Assembly (NCBI GenBank): GCA_965220415.1
Contig: OZ244829.1
Location: 1,488,001 to 1,552,000 of the forward strand
DNA: 64,000 nucleotides
From: JAJDTR01 sp965220415
Lineage (GTDB): Bacteria; Poribacteria; WGA-4E; JAJDTR01
Reading direction: 5' to 3'
The position numbers were made by a program, and so were the translations under genes. Under the pieces are notes generated by a model, which saw nothing but the letters and a program-made list of their open reading frames with translations, made no database searches and had not been told where the DNA came from. Shown here in pieces: positions 36,249 through 45,025 of this stretch. The first letter of the stretch is position 1. Each line of letters opens with the position of its first letter.

Positions 36249-37019
36249 TCAGCGCACGCAGCCCGGGAATGTCTGACCTTTCACGTGAAAGTAGACCGGA
36301 CCTTCCCCTTCCTTCGTGTATTGAGATTTTGCCGACATATAGGACAAGGCGATTGCGCGCCGCCACTTGTCGGAACGATTGGGCGCCGTATAGTGCGGGA
36401 GCAGGGAATGGAAGAACACTCCTCCTCCTGCACGCACCGGCGCCAAGACTCTGGCAGATGGGTCCCAATGTCCTTCTTGAATGACAAAATCATCTGTGAC
36501 TTTGACGTGAGGGAGCGGTCCCTTTTTGTGCCAACCTTGAAGCACAGCCAAACACCCGTTCTCCGGCGTGGCATCGTCAAGGGTGAACCAACACGAACAT
36601 AGCGCCATGGGCTTGATGGGCCAATACGGTGAATCTTGGTGCCAGCCCTTCTGCGATCCGACCCCGGGTGACTTCATTAACATATCGTTACGGAAGAATT
36701 TGATGTCGGGCCCCACTATCTGTTCAATTATGCCGACGATGTTCTCGTGCAAACCGAGGGCGCGGAATAAACCGTCGCCTTGGACAAGGTCCCCTACTTT
36801 GCGGATCCCGTCGCCCGGATGATCAACTTTGAGTTCCCCTCTTTGGACGCGCGGTTCAACCTGAATCCGAATATCCCCGGGTGGCCTGCCTTCGTGTGTG
36901 TACTCACGGAGCCGCCGACCAAGTTCCTCAACTTCCCGTGGTGAGACAAGGTCTTCGACGACAATATAGCCATCTCGATGATAGGCTTCAAGCTGTTCCG
37001 AGGCAAGTTGCTTTGGCAT
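36249..37019 (-). CDS. Phytanoyl-CoA dioxygenase family protein (intact HxD)
   Basis: 256 residues, Fe(II)/2-oxoglutarate dioxygenase fold. The facial triad is complete: HQD in KGWHQDSPYWP (about 134-144) and the distal His with the 2-oxoglutarate-binding Arg in LLPHYTAPNRSDKWRRAIAL. The N-terminal helix pattern LEAYHRDGYIVVEDLVS is typical. It hydroxylates an unknown small substrate. It lies just upstream of the kelch gene and just downstream of a second, variant PhyH gene (84-bp gap), as in a small operon. Confidence 0.9.
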   Translation of the reverse strand: MPKQLASEQLEAYHRDGYIVVEDLVSPREVEELGRRLREYTHEGRPPGDIRIQVEPRVQRGELKVDHPGDGIRKVGDLVQGDGLFRALGLHENIVGIIEQIVGPDIKFFRNDMLMKSPGVGSQKGWHQDSPYWPIKPMALCSCWFTLDDATPENGCLAVLQGWHKKGPLPHVKVTDDFVIQEGHWDPSARVLAPVRAGGGVFFHSLLPHYTAPNRSDKWRRAIALSYMSAKSQYTKEGEGPVYFHVKGQTFPGCVR

Positions 37020-37103
37020 AGCACATAATCTCCTTGAAGATCAAATGTGGCTCAATCATAATGGTTAGAAATGTGAAAATGCTCGTGTGTTTTGATGGGC
37101 GCT

Positions 37104-37853
37104 CTAGTCCACAACCGGCTTCCGCCCATGAACGTACGGAGGTTCCAGTAGGAGCCGCTGATCTTCCGAATTCATTTGTGCGCGCATGTCATCCGGATAC
37201 TGCTTCTGCGACCAAGAAGCGTGGCCCGGGCTGTATTTCACCAGAATCGAAAGCCTGGGATGGTCCGCTTCCCATGGAAGCGTACCGTGGGTTAACGCCT
37301 CCGTGAAAATTGCGACATCACCTGCTTTCTGGTGTACCCCCTTCATGCATTCGGGAGCATCTTTGACAGCTTTCAACTGCGGCGGACAGGAAAAATTGCT
37401 CTTGTGACTGCCCGGAATACAACAGAATCCGCCCTGTCCGGGGAGCATATCCGTCAACGCCCACGAGACAACCGTTAGCCCGTTGTACATCTGCCCATCT
37501 CGGCACACATAATACTGCGATGGATTATAGGGTGTTCCACCGCCGTGCAAGTCTAACCCGATATTTCCCTTCCGCATCACGATGCCATAGGCGTGATCCA
37601 ACCGAAATCGATTGCCTATCAGTTCCTTGAGATACGGCATAATTCGCGGATGATTTAGCAAATTCCGAAAGGCATCGTTTTCCAATTGGAGAAATCCACC
37701 AAACCGTTGGCTGTAGATTTCCTCATTATTCGGTTCTGCGTCGTATTGCGGACGCATCAGTTGCGTTAACTCGGCAAGCTCCGCTTTGCTTAAAACATTT
37801 TGTACAACGAGATAACCCTGTATATCAAAGAGATAGCGTTCTTCTTCGTTCAT
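37104..37853 (-). CDS. Phytanoyl-CoA dioxygenase family protein with HxG instead of HxD
   Basis: 249 residues, same fold as its neighbour. It has the N-terminal LFDIQGYLVVQNVLS and the internal GGFCCIPGSHKSNF motif. The expected metal-binding HxD is replaced: NIGLDLHGGGTPYNP gives His-Gly-Gly at about residues 150-152. The distal His and Arg (ALTHGTLPWEADHPRL) are present. In Fe/2-oxoglutarate halogenases such as SyrB2 and WelO5 the Asp is replaced by Ala or Gly to let chloride bind, so a changed reaction is possible; loss of activity or a binding role is the alternative. Confidence 0.88.
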   Translation of the reverse strand: MNEEERYLFDIQGYLVVQNVLSKAELAELTQLMRPQYDAEPNNEEIYSQRFGGFLQLENDAFRNLLNHPRIMPYLKELIGNRFRLDHAYGIVMRKGNIGLDLHGGGTPYNPSQYYVCRDGQMYNGLTVVSWALTDMLPGQGGFCCIPGSHKSNFSCPPQLKAVKDAPECMKGVHQKAGDVAIFTEALTHGTLPWEADHPRLSILVKYSPGHASWSQKQYPDDMRAQMNSEDQRLLLEPPYVHGRKPVVD

Positions 37854-37958
37854 GCATACCTCACGGCGTGACTAGCGTCACTTTCGGCAGGCAAAGACTG
37901 CCTTCGATTCTTTTTTGTTCTGCGACAGAATTCGCACATTGATTCTACTTGATTTTAA

Positions 37959-38708
37959 TCACGCTGAGTTTCCCTGCGCTAGATAGTCGTACGCAATATC
38001 CGCGTATCCTTCAGAGAAGCTGCATTCCATGAAAAATGCATCCCCATAGCTCAATGGAGTCAGTGAGGATAGATCGCACAGGGATGATGGACCAAAGACA
38101 ACCCTTCCTTTCCCCTTAGCCATAAAATGCACTGTTAGGTCCTGCGTTGTCTTGCTGCAATCAATTAACTGTTTGAGTGCGGGACCAGGCCCATCTGCCT
38201 TAGGAATTACTTTTAAGCGCCATGCAGGAGTCAGGGAAGGCATGGCATCTCGCTGAACCGCTTCTGTTATGCTGGAATCTATTTGCAGGACCGGCATGCC
38301 GCTGAGAAAAGTCTCCGTGAGTATGGATCGTTCCGCCTGACGAACCTTCAATTCGGCATAGATTTTCGGCGTCCCATATATCTCTCTACCGGCGGCGATC
38401 CCGGCTGGGCCGTTATGAAAAACGTGGGAACAGAAGAAGCCGGTCTGATTTCTGAATCGGCACCGCATCACGACATAGGATTCCTGAAACGCCCCATAGC
38501 TGGTGCAAAAGGGCACATCTAGGCCTGCTGCCACACAAAGCCCGTCCTCAGTGGGCTGAAGCGGTTCGGGAAGCAACTCCTGCACGGCACCGGGATTGGC
38601 GTGAAAAAAGACATACTGAAACTTCACATTCCGGTAAATTGCCGGCAGGGACGGGTAGAAAGGAGAGTCGGTCGGAATGTTCCAGCCTTCATCGTGTTTT
38701 AAGCCCAT
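37959..38708 (-). CDS. Acetoacetate decarboxylase family protein
   Basis: 249 residues. The family core GREIYGTPKIYAELKV is present (about 108-123). In clostridial acetoacetate decarboxylase the equivalent stretch ends PKK, with the first Lys forming the Schiff base and the second lowering its pKa; here the first Lys is kept and the second is Ile. Other features are FQYVFFHANPGAVQELLP at the N-terminus and late GDAFFMECSFSEGYA. Relatives in carbohydrate loci are often not true decarboxylases. The substrate is unknown. Confidence 0.82.
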   Translation of the reverse strand: MGLKHDEGWNIPTDSPFYPSLPAIYRNVKFQYVFFHANPGAVQELLPEPLQPTEDGLCVAAGLDVPFCTSYGAFQESYVVMRCRFRNQTGFFCSHVFHNGPAGIAAGREIYGTPKIYAELKVRQAERSILTETFLSGMPVLQIDSSITEAVQRDAMPSLTPAWRLKVIPKADGPGPALKQLIDCSKTTQDLTVHFMAKGKGRVVFGPSSLCDLSSLTPLSYGDAFFMECSFSEGYADIAYDYLAQGNSA

Positions 38709-38803
38709 GGCATATACAAAAACATATTCGCGGAAGTAAACAGCTAAAGTCCCTTAACCAAGATGATGGATGGTTTCACGCGGGCAACGTTCTAACAGTT
38801 ACC

Positions 38804-39781
38804 TCACGATGAAACCGTCTTTCCAGTTCGAGCGGACTGATAGATTTTCTCCAAGAGTGCGACGGTTCGACGACCTTCCCTGCCGTCAACCCTCACGTCG
38901 CCGCCCTCTTCGACCGCACACACGACATCCTCGATAATGTTGTGAATCGGGTTATTGATTTGCTGCAGCCGCTCTTCCAGCCCTTCACCAAAGACACGCA
39001 TGTCCCCGCCGAGCACATCCTCAATCAAGACTCCGCCACCCGTTCCGTGCACTTCCGCACTAAAGTAGACGTTAGCAGGAAAAGTCGTGGTTCCAACGAT
39101 GACACCTCTTGCGCCATTTTTGAAACGGACAATCGCGAGTCCGATATCCTCGGTTTCGATGTCGTGATTCATGATTCCCATTTCGCCGTAGACAGATTCA
39201 AAATCGCCCATGAACCAAGAGATAACATCGAGTAGATGGGCACCTTGATTTGCGAGAGATCCACCTCCGTCCATTTTCCAAGTTCCCCGCCAACCGCCGT
39301 TGTGCTCGAAGTATTCGTCGGATCGAAACCATTTGAAGCGAACCTCTCCCAGAATCGGTTCGCCGAGCCAACCTCTCTTGAGAGCCTCGGCGACACGATA
39401 GTTGCTGTCCACATAGCGGCTTTGATAGTCGACGGCGAGCTTGACGCCCGCTTCGTCGCAGGCGGCGATGAGTCGATCGCAGGCTTCCGTGCTGACATCC
39501 ATCGGCTTCGTGGTGATGACGTGTTTTCCAGCCTTCGCAGCGCGTATGCCAATCTCTGCATGGGTTCCGCTTGGAGTCATCACCATGACACCATCTATGT
39601 CTCCCCGACCAAGAGCGTCGTCCAAATCTGTCGTCCATTCCGTACCAAGCTCTTCTCCCATTTTTTTTGCAAGATTAGCCTGCAAATCGACAACACATTT
39701 TAGTTCGGCTCCATCCGTGCTTTTAATCATGCGCGCCCGGTTACTGCCCATACCTAAACCGACAACCGCGAAATTAACCAT
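38804..39781 (-). CDS. Gfo/Idh/MocA family oxidoreductase
   Basis: 325 residues. NAD-binding loop FAVVGLGMGSNRARMI at the N-terminus; GKHVITTKPMDVSTEACDRL supplies the KP motif Lys; the catalytic-region pattern GGWRGTWKMDGGGSLANQGAHLLDVISWF contains the conserved His in NQGAHLLD. This is a well-conserved member, probably acting on a sugar or cyclitol. It begins 14 bp from the family B element at 39796-40203, which must occupy its promoter region. Confidence 0.94.
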   Translation of the reverse strand: MVNFAVVGLGMGSNRARMIKSTDGAELKCVVDLQANLAKKMGEELGTEWTTDLDDALGRGDIDGVMVMTPSGTHAEIGIRAAKAGKHVITTKPMDVSTEACDRLIAACDEAGVKLAVDYQSRYVDSNYRVAEALKRGWLGEPILGEVRFKWFRSDEYFEHNGGWRGTWKMDGGGSLANQGAHLLDVISWFMGDFESVYGEMGIMNHDIETEDIGLAIVRFKNGARGVIVGTTTFPANVYFSAEVHGTGGGVLIEDVLGGDMRVFGEGLEERLQQINNPIHNIIEDVVCAVEEGGDVRVDGREGRRTVALLEKIYQSARTGKTVSS

Positions 39782-39795
39782 AATCTAGCACTCCT

Positions 39796-40203
39796 CTCAT
39801 CTTCCGCATAATAGGCTTGTGTAATCTCGATTTTCCACATACCAGATCTTGGGGTATATATTCACAAACGAGAAAAATTCACCAAGATACTACCGTGAGT
39901 CTGATTGATTGACCGGTTTTGCCCTTCCATCATCAATTTCATTTTTCTCAAGTAACACTGGACATTGCACTCCTCTGGAGTGCAGAGGCGGGGAGAGATC
40001 GTGTTCTATTGACATCTCACTCCTCTGGAGTGAAACCCTTCTACGAAGGAACGCTTTTTCAAAACCTGTCATAGAGCGAAAAATGAGTGTTACTTGCTGA
40101 ATGAATTATTCCTACAGGGATAATGGCATGCTTTCAATTATGATGCGGGATACTGCCAATTGGGAAATTAAACTTTTAGGTGCTCGATAATGCGGAAGAT
40201 AAG
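39796..40203 (+). mobile_element. Family B element with 5-bp target duplication (408 bp)
   Basis: Termini CTCATCTTCCGCATAATAG and, inverted, CTTATCTTCCGCATTATC, flanked by an exact CTCCT on both sides (39791-39795 and 40204-40208). It has no coding capacity. Internal palindromes are GCACTCC-TCT-GGAGTGC (39967-39983), TCACTCC-TCT-GGAGTGA (40017-40033) and the ATTATTCC...GGGATAAT hairpin. The closest relative is the nested copy at 58098-58475. Confidence 0.85.
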
Positions 40204-40323
40204 CTCCTACACATGAAACTCCAAAGCCATGTCGTTATCAACCGTCAAACAGAGAGGTGAACGTAACTTGCGATGTACATTGTCCCAAGCACATCAATGG
40301 CATTCATTAACACAGAGACACTT

Positions 40324-41985
40324 TCACAGAATCTGAAACGCGTAGAGTTTAGCGTTTTTGAGGTTAAACTTCAACTGTATTATCTCTCCGACCAACTCGG
40401 ACAGGTCCTTTCCCGACCACGCCGGTTCAAATCTCAATTCATCAATGCCGGAATACATCTTTGCATGGTTGCCTGCAAATCCTTTGCTGGCATTGCCATC
40501 GGCATCCAGCACTTCAACGGTCAGTTCGCCATGTTTAGCGTCAACGTTGACCTGAAGCCTGTTTCCATGAAGTTTAAACGGTTTTGTCACAACTGTCCCC
40601 GGTTTCTCTTTTGCCTCAAGACAGACGAACCCGTCAAGCCGCAGTGTAGCTAGTCCAATCCCCATGACGCCCTTCGGATCATCGTGACCGAATCGTTCCG
40701 ACATACCGCAGTAGAAGAGCCAGTGACGGTCGTTGTAGGTAATCAGGTTGGGAACGTGGATACCGTCCTTGTCGAAACTGCTCGCCGGTCCACGGGGAAT
40801 CAAGGCATCGGAGGCATAGACCCAACTCATATCCCAGTCAACAGCATCTCGGCTGGTTGTGATGTAGAAGTTGACGATGTTTTCTTCGTGCCGGGTTTCC
40901 AAGTCTCCCGGCGTGCTACTGAAGTCATCATCCGTCAAGAATTCGTAGGCGCCGATAAACCCGAAATATACTCCCTCGTAGGGCCAGAGGGTCAAAGCAT
41001 GGATTTGACGCCGTTTCCGTTCATCGAGTCCAAGGATTTGAAGGTCTTGCCATGCCGTTGGATGATTGATTAGGTCATTGCCCCTGTGGTGCGCCATTAC
41101 GCGGGTACCGCGTGTCTCTCTTCGATCTGCCCCATCACCAGCGAGATCTTGGCGGGTAACGAGAAGGTACCGCTCGCTTATCGGATCCCACAGTATCTGA
41201 TTCTGCGTATCCGCCGCGCGGTAGGTGACACGCTCCCCGTTGTTGTAATATGTCCAGTGAATGCCGTCGGGAGAATATGCCAAACACGCGCAAGCGACAT
41301 CGCCTCCATCCCGTCTTTGATCGACGGGGTTATCGAATGCCGCTTTGTATTTGTCGGGCGCCCCCCAAGGCACCGTCGGGTCAATAAAGCAACTGAACGA
41401 CTGGGCTCGTATCACGATGTTCGTCGGCGTGTCGGGCAGAGCGGGAGTTTCGCGCACAATCTCGTCGTATGTGAAAACATCCTGCGGAGGCTTCGTCCAG
41501 TTCAAGCCGTCAACGCTCTCGGCATAACCGACTCCCGATATATCCACCCCCGCAGGACCTATTACCGTATTGAATCCATTGAAATCCTGCCAACCGCCGT
41601 GTTGGGCGAGGTACCACATCTTAAATTTGCCATGTTTCTCGTCTCTTAGCACCGTCATATAGAAACCGAGGCGATTGGCGTGTTCCCAAGGCTTACTCGC
41701 AACCATGACAGGATTGCCACTGTTTTCTCTAGTGATTTTGCCAAGTTGGCGCGTCACATTCCTCTTTTCGGCGACGACGTAGTGATCGACAAGTAATTGT
41801 TTCGCGAAGCCGATTTCCAGAGGCTCCGAGGTCTCCACATTTTCCTTCTTGGTCTGCTTTTCAAAGATAGGTATCGCTTCGGCAAGCCCTTCAATTCCTT
41901 CTCCTTCATCCGCCTTGACAATTCTAAATGCGTCCCCACCCCAACAGATAATTGCGAGTACGAAAATTAATAGATATCTACTCAT
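40324..41985 (-). CDS. Secreted glycosidase-like five-bladed beta-propeller protein
   Basis: 553 residues. N-terminal signal peptide (LLIFVLAIICWGGDAF). The rest resembles GH32/GH43-type five-bladed propellers: QLLVDHYVVAEKRNV, FKMWYLAQHGG, YAESVDGLNWTKP, AYSPDGIHWTYYN, RYLLVTRQDL and WDMSWVYASDALIPRGP, with a C-terminal beta-sandwich (GKDLSELVGEIIQLKF). It is paralogous to the gene at 48137 over its whole length. The Ser-x-Asp-Gly-x-x-Trp blades recur three times. Predicted role: binding or cleavage of a plant or algal glycan outside the cytoplasm. The catalytic acids could not be assigned. Confidence 0.8.
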   Translation of the reverse strand: MSRYLLIFVLAIICWGGDAFRIVKADEGEGIEGLAEAIPIFEKQTKKENVETSEPLEIGFAKQLLVDHYVVAEKRNVTRQLGKITRENSGNPVMVASKPWEHANRLGFYMTVLRDEKHGKFKMWYLAQHGGWQDFNGFNTVIGPAGVDISGVGYAESVDGLNWTKPPQDVFTYDEIVRETPALPDTPTNIVIRAQSFSCFIDPTVPWGAPDKYKAAFDNPVDQRRDGGDVACACLAYSPDGIHWTYYNNGERVTYRAADTQNQILWDPISERYLLVTRQDLAGDGADRRETRGTRVMAHHRGNDLINHPTAWQDLQILGLDERKRRQIHALTLWPYEGVYFGFIGAYEFLTDDDFSSTPGDLETRHEENIVNFYITTSRDAVDWDMSWVYASDALIPRGPASSFDKDGIHVPNLITYNDRHWLFYCGMSERFGHDDPKGVMGIGLATLRLDGFVCLEAKEKPGTVVTKPFKLHGNRLQVNVDAKHGELTVEVLDADGNASKGFAGNHAKMYSGIDELRFEPAWSGKDLSELVGEIIQLKFNLKNAKLYAFQIL

Positions 41986-41989
41986 TCTT

Positions 41990-42267
41990 CTCTATTTCAA
42001 GCAAACACCATTCGTAGGGACCGGGGCCCCGTATGGCAAATCATCTCGACAATTTGATCGCGCATTGAAGCAACCCTATTTCGGTGTTCGGGTTTATCGG
42101 CGACATTTTTCATTTCACCCGGATCTGTGTTCAAGTCGTACAGTTCGTCGATATCGAAACGGTTCCAGACGTATTTCCAGTTCTCGTCACGCATCATCAC
42201 GTGAGTGCCATGATTAATCGCGTCAAGGCTGGCGATTTCAGCGAACATTGGCCGGCGTTCAGGGTGA
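41990..42267 (-). pseudogene. Duplicated 3' fragment of a sulfatase, frameshifted
   Basis: About 90 codons closely match the C-terminus of the sulfatase at 43598: FAEIASLDAI, DENWKYVWNRFDIDELYDLN and NRVASMRDQIVEMICHTGP align almost residue for residue. A stretch of about 10 residues present in the full gene is missing. After HTGP the frame shifts at a GGGGCCCCGG run, so the intact ending GPYEWCL appears in another frame. It is a degraded partial duplication in the same orientation, about 1.3 kb from its source, with the HicBA pair in between. Confidence 0.85.
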
Positions 42268-42374
42268 TTTTACGCTTCCACACTTCCGGGCAGAAGCTTC
42301 TAATCACCGCTATAGTCATTTCGATTCATATTTACACATATTTAGGACTTTACTCAGGTGGACAGCCTGAGTTC

Positions 42375-42457
42375 GTAGCAGGGCAATTCATTGCTCGTTT
42401 CTACGCGGAACCGCACGGGATGTCAAGAGCTGGACGCGCAATGAATTGCGCTACTAC
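42375..42457. repeat. REP-like inverted pair (GTAG ... CTAC)
   Basis: GTAGCAGGGCAATTCATTGC at 42375 and its inverted partner ending GAATTGCGCTACTAC at 42457 flank about 40 bp. Each arm can also fold alone (GCAAT-tc-ATTGC and GCGCAAT-ga-ATTGCGC). The layout matches two facing REP sequences. Confidence 0.6.
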
Positions 42458-42546
42458 AAACCGAACTATGTAAGTCGAATATGTATAATTATTAGTTGAA
42501 ATGACTATAAGTACTCACATAGGTCAGGTAACAATGAGCGTTACAT

Positions 42547-42578
42547 AAAAAAAGCGGACACCTAAATACAGTATCCGC
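42547..42578 (-). terminator. Rho-independent terminator of hicBA
   Basis: Read on the minus strand, GCGGATAC and GTGTCCGC pair (8 bp, one G-T wobble) around a 9-nt loop and are followed by seven T. It lies 54 bp past the hicA stop. Confidence 0.8.
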
Positions 42579-42631
42579 CGCAAATTAAAGTAGAATTGAC
42601 TAAGCTTCTTCAAACATGTTACGGTCAATTT

Positions 42632-42808
42632 CTAATGGTGCAGTATGGCATGGAGGGTTCCCTTGGCTAATTCCCTGTTGTTGTACGGGATTGTAGCCTT
42701 CTTATTCGTATCGGGATTATACCATTTTCGATGTGAACCTTTACCTGATGATTTTAACTCTAGACAGCCTAATCGTCTTAGCTTTCTCTTAATCTCAATA
42801 TATCTCAT
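42632..42808 (-). CDS. hicA: HicA-type mRNA interferase toxin
   Basis: 58 residues from ATG 42808 (MRYIEIKRKLRRLGC). The HicA double-stranded-RNA-binding-like fold is evident: KLRRLGCLELKSSGKGSHRKWY with the catalytic His in GSHRKW, then KKATIPYNNRELAKGTLHAIL. The start is set by a 4-nt ATGA overlap with the hicB stop. It cleaves mRNA when free and is neutralised by HicB. The order here is antitoxin first. The extra 13 residues of the longer open frame lie inside hicB and are ignored. Confidence 0.9.
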   Translation of the reverse strand: MRYIEIKRKLRRLGCLELKSSGKGSHRKWYNPDTNKKATIPYNNRELAKGTLHAILHH

Positions 42809-43158
42809 GTCCCGTAAAGTTGGGTCACAGAAGCCGCCCGAAAACACAAACCCGGGTGTTCTAATGTCGGGTCAAGAGTTTGGAACCTAAAATTCGACTT
42901 TGCCTTAGATTTTTTTGGCTCCAGCAGTTTTATTTCTGAGTTGTTTACAGTTTGGGCTTCTGTGGAAACAACTTCCTTAGGCAGAGGTTGACCAAACTCC
43001 CTATATATTTCCAAAGTTGCGGAAAAAGCATCCTCCACATTATATAATGCTTCTTCTATTGTTCTGCCTTCAGTTATAAGTTCGGGCAACTCTTTACAAG
43101 TTACTGTACATACACCCTCAAGTTGAGGTTGCAAGAATACAGTAATTGTGTAATACAC
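42805..43158 (-). CDS. hicB: HicB-type antitoxin
   Basis: About 117 residues from GTG 43158, chosen because GGAGG lies 7 nt upstream; the longer ATG frame has no such site. The degenerate RNase-H-like HicB domain is seen in YYTITVFLQPQLEGVCTV, CKELPELITEGRTIEEAL and NVEDAFSATLEIYREFG. The C-terminal third is Lys-rich and shows no clear DNA-binding motif, so autoregulation is uncertain. It is translationally coupled to hicA. The pair has its own terminator and sits between a sulfatase gene and its duplicated fragment. Confidence 0.88.
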   Translation of the reverse strand: MYYTITVFLQPQLEGVCTVTCKELPELITEGRTIEEALYNVEDAFSATLEIYREFGQPLPKEVVSTEAQTVNNSEIKLLEPKKSKAKSNFRFQTLDPTLEHPGLCFRAASVTQLYGT

Positions 43159-43300
43159 TATATTTCCTCCATCTGTATGTAAAACCATTTAGTTTCGCCT
43201 ACTTTTTAAATCTTTTGGCCATTTTCGTCAAAAGTAGGCGGATTATATCATGCGTTAGTTTATTTCATCAATAACAAAGTTTGGATATTGAGATTCAGTC

Positions 43301-43425
43301 TAAGCACGACTTTGTGCTTTACGCTTGGATAGCAGACGGTGCCAATCAAGTGTTCTAGAAAAGCGGGTAAGATTTCAACCATTTAGTCTTTTTGATTGAC
43401 CATTGAAAAGGTCGCTAGGGGTCTC
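43301..43425 (+). repeat. Dispersed repeat D, copy 1
   Basis: About 125 bp containing CAGACGGTGCCAATCAAGTG and TTTTTGATTGACCATTGAAAA. It is matched at roughly 80% by 46376-46490. It carries no terminal inverted repeats and no coding frame; it may be part of a larger degenerate element. Confidence 0.6.
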
Positions 43426-43560
43426 TAATAGCATACAATCAGTGAAGATTGCTATCGCACGGAATCTCAATAGGAACTCTATCGCGACTGTTTTATCGCA
43501 CTGGGATCTCTATCGCGTTCCCTGTTAGGTCACCCGATCTATCCGCTCAGTTGATCGCAC
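43424..43560 (+). repeat. Degenerate cluster of GATC-bounded units
   Basis: Several broken copies of the unit (CTCTATCGC, GGGATCTCTATCGC, ATCCGCTCAGTTGATC) lead into GCACCTACCG, the right arm of a REP hairpin. The left REP arm is no longer recognisable. Confidence 0.55.
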
Positions 43561-43597
43561 CTACCGAAACGTGTGTAAATATGAATGTAATTGACTA

Positions 43598-45025
43598 TTA
43601 CAAACACCATTCGTAAGGTCCAGGACCTGTGCGGCAGATCATCTCGACGATTCGATTACGCATCGCGGAAACCCGATTTCGATGTTTAGAGTCATCGGCA
43701 ACGTTGTTCATCTCACCTGGGTCTGCATTCAAGTCGTAGAGTTCGTCAATGTCGAAACGGTTCCAAATGTATTTCCAATTCTCGTCACGCACCATCACGT
43801 GGGCAGCGAGTTGTTCCGGTTCTTGAGCGCCATGATAAATTGCGTCAAGACTGGCGATCTCGGCAAAGATCGGCTGACGTTCGGGCTCTCGTCCATTCAG
43901 AATCGCGTCTGCCACGGAGCGCCCATCAATTGGTACTGGCGGGATTTCATTTGCCAGATCAAGCAACGTCGGCATTAGATCGACACCGGCAAGCGGAGCA
44001 GCAACTCGGGTTCCGCTCGGCACCTGTCCGAGCCATGAGATTACGCAGGGCACTCGCACCGATGCCTCGTACATCAGGCATTTTTCCACATAGCCGTGGT
44101 CGCCGAGTAACTCGCCGTGATCGCTGATAAAGGCGACAATCGTGTTGTCAATGAGATCTCGCTCCTCAAGGGTTTTCAAGATACGTCCAACTTCAGCGTC
44201 AACGTGCGTGATGAGGGCATAATAGTAAGCCATTATCCGGCGAAACTGCTCGTCGGTTACCGTCGGCCGAATACGAAATTTTCCTCTCCTTTGAAACTCC
44301 GGCTTTCCATCAAGTGGATCTCGCAGGGAGGAAGAGAGCGGCATCTGATCTTCCGGATAGTATTCTAGAAGCTCGGGCGGCACCAAAATTCTAGGATGCG
44401 GGTCCTTGATACTGGCAAACAGAAAGAACGGGGCATCATTTGCACCCTTAATGAATTCCATACTTCGGTCTACCGTCCAAGTCGTGCGTTGCTGCCGAGG
44501 GTCGTCTATTGTACCAAACTCTAGTGTGTTTTCGTATAGCGTCATCCCGGGGGCGTCCGAAAGATAGAGGTTAGGCACCCCTTCCCGTTCAAAATAATCG
44601 AACAGTCGATCCGGGTAATCCCCCTGATAACGATAGGCGCGCCAGAAATCGGTGAACCCGTGTTGTGGATTGTGGTCGTCGCCGAGATGCCAGGGGCCAA
44701 CCATGCCGCAGCGGTATCCCGCCGCTTTAAGGACATCCCCGATAGTGATGCTATCTTGAGGCAGGTAGCAACCGAACTGTGCCTTTCTCCCGGGTCCATA
44801 ATTTCGCAGTTGAAGATGGGCATGCGGATATAGACCGGTCAACCAACTTGCGCGGGCGGGAGAACAAACCGGTGAAGCGCAATAAGCGTTTTCAAAGCAA
44901 ACACCGCTTGCAGCCAATTGATCGAGGTGCGGCGTCCGAACCGTGGAACTCCCGGCGAATCCGGCAGCATCCCACCGCATCTGATCGCACATGATTAGTA
45001 TTATATTAGGGCGAGAATTCGTCAT
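43598..45025 (-). CDS. Type I (formylglycine) sulfatase
   Basis: 475 residues, no signal peptide. It has NIILIMCDQMRWD (metal-binding Asp), the CSPAR motif (C54-S-P-A-R58) that is converted to formylglycine, WLTGLYPHAH, FISDHGELLGDHG (second metal site) and a C-terminal NWKYIWNRFDIDELYDLNADPGEMNN typical of S1 sulfatases. It removes sulfate esters from sugars. Cys in the motif means that FGE or anSME maturation is required. The 3' end is duplicated at 41990-42267. Upstream is a long repeat field. Confidence 0.93.
   Translation of the reverse strand: MTNSRPNIILIMCDQMRWDAAGFAGSSTVRTPHLDQLAASGVCFENAYCASPVCSPARASWLTGLYPHAHLQLRNYGPGRKAQFGCYLPQDSITIGDVLKAAGYRCGMVGPWHLGDDHNPQHGFTDFWRAYRYQGDYPDRLFDYFEREGVPNLYLSDAPGMTLYENTLEFGTIDDPRQQRTTWTVDRSMEFIKGANDAPFFLFASIKDPHPRILVPPELLEYYPEDQMPLSSSLRDPLDGKPEFQRRGKFRIRPTVTDEQFRRIMAYYYALITHVDAEVGRILKTLEERDLIDNTIVAFISDHGELLGDHGYVEKCLMYEASVRVPCVISWLGQVPSGTRVAAPLAGVDLMPTLLDLANEIPPVPIDGRSVADAILNGREPERQPIFAEIASLDAIYHGAQEPEQLAAHVMVRDENWKYIWNRFDIDELYDLNADPGEMNNVADDSKHRNRVSAMRNRIVEMICRTGPGPYEWCL

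Noticed and set aside
42632..42847. Longer HicA start at 42847
   Set aside because: The extra 13 codons lie inside hicB; the ATGA overlap at 42808-42805 is the natural coupled start.
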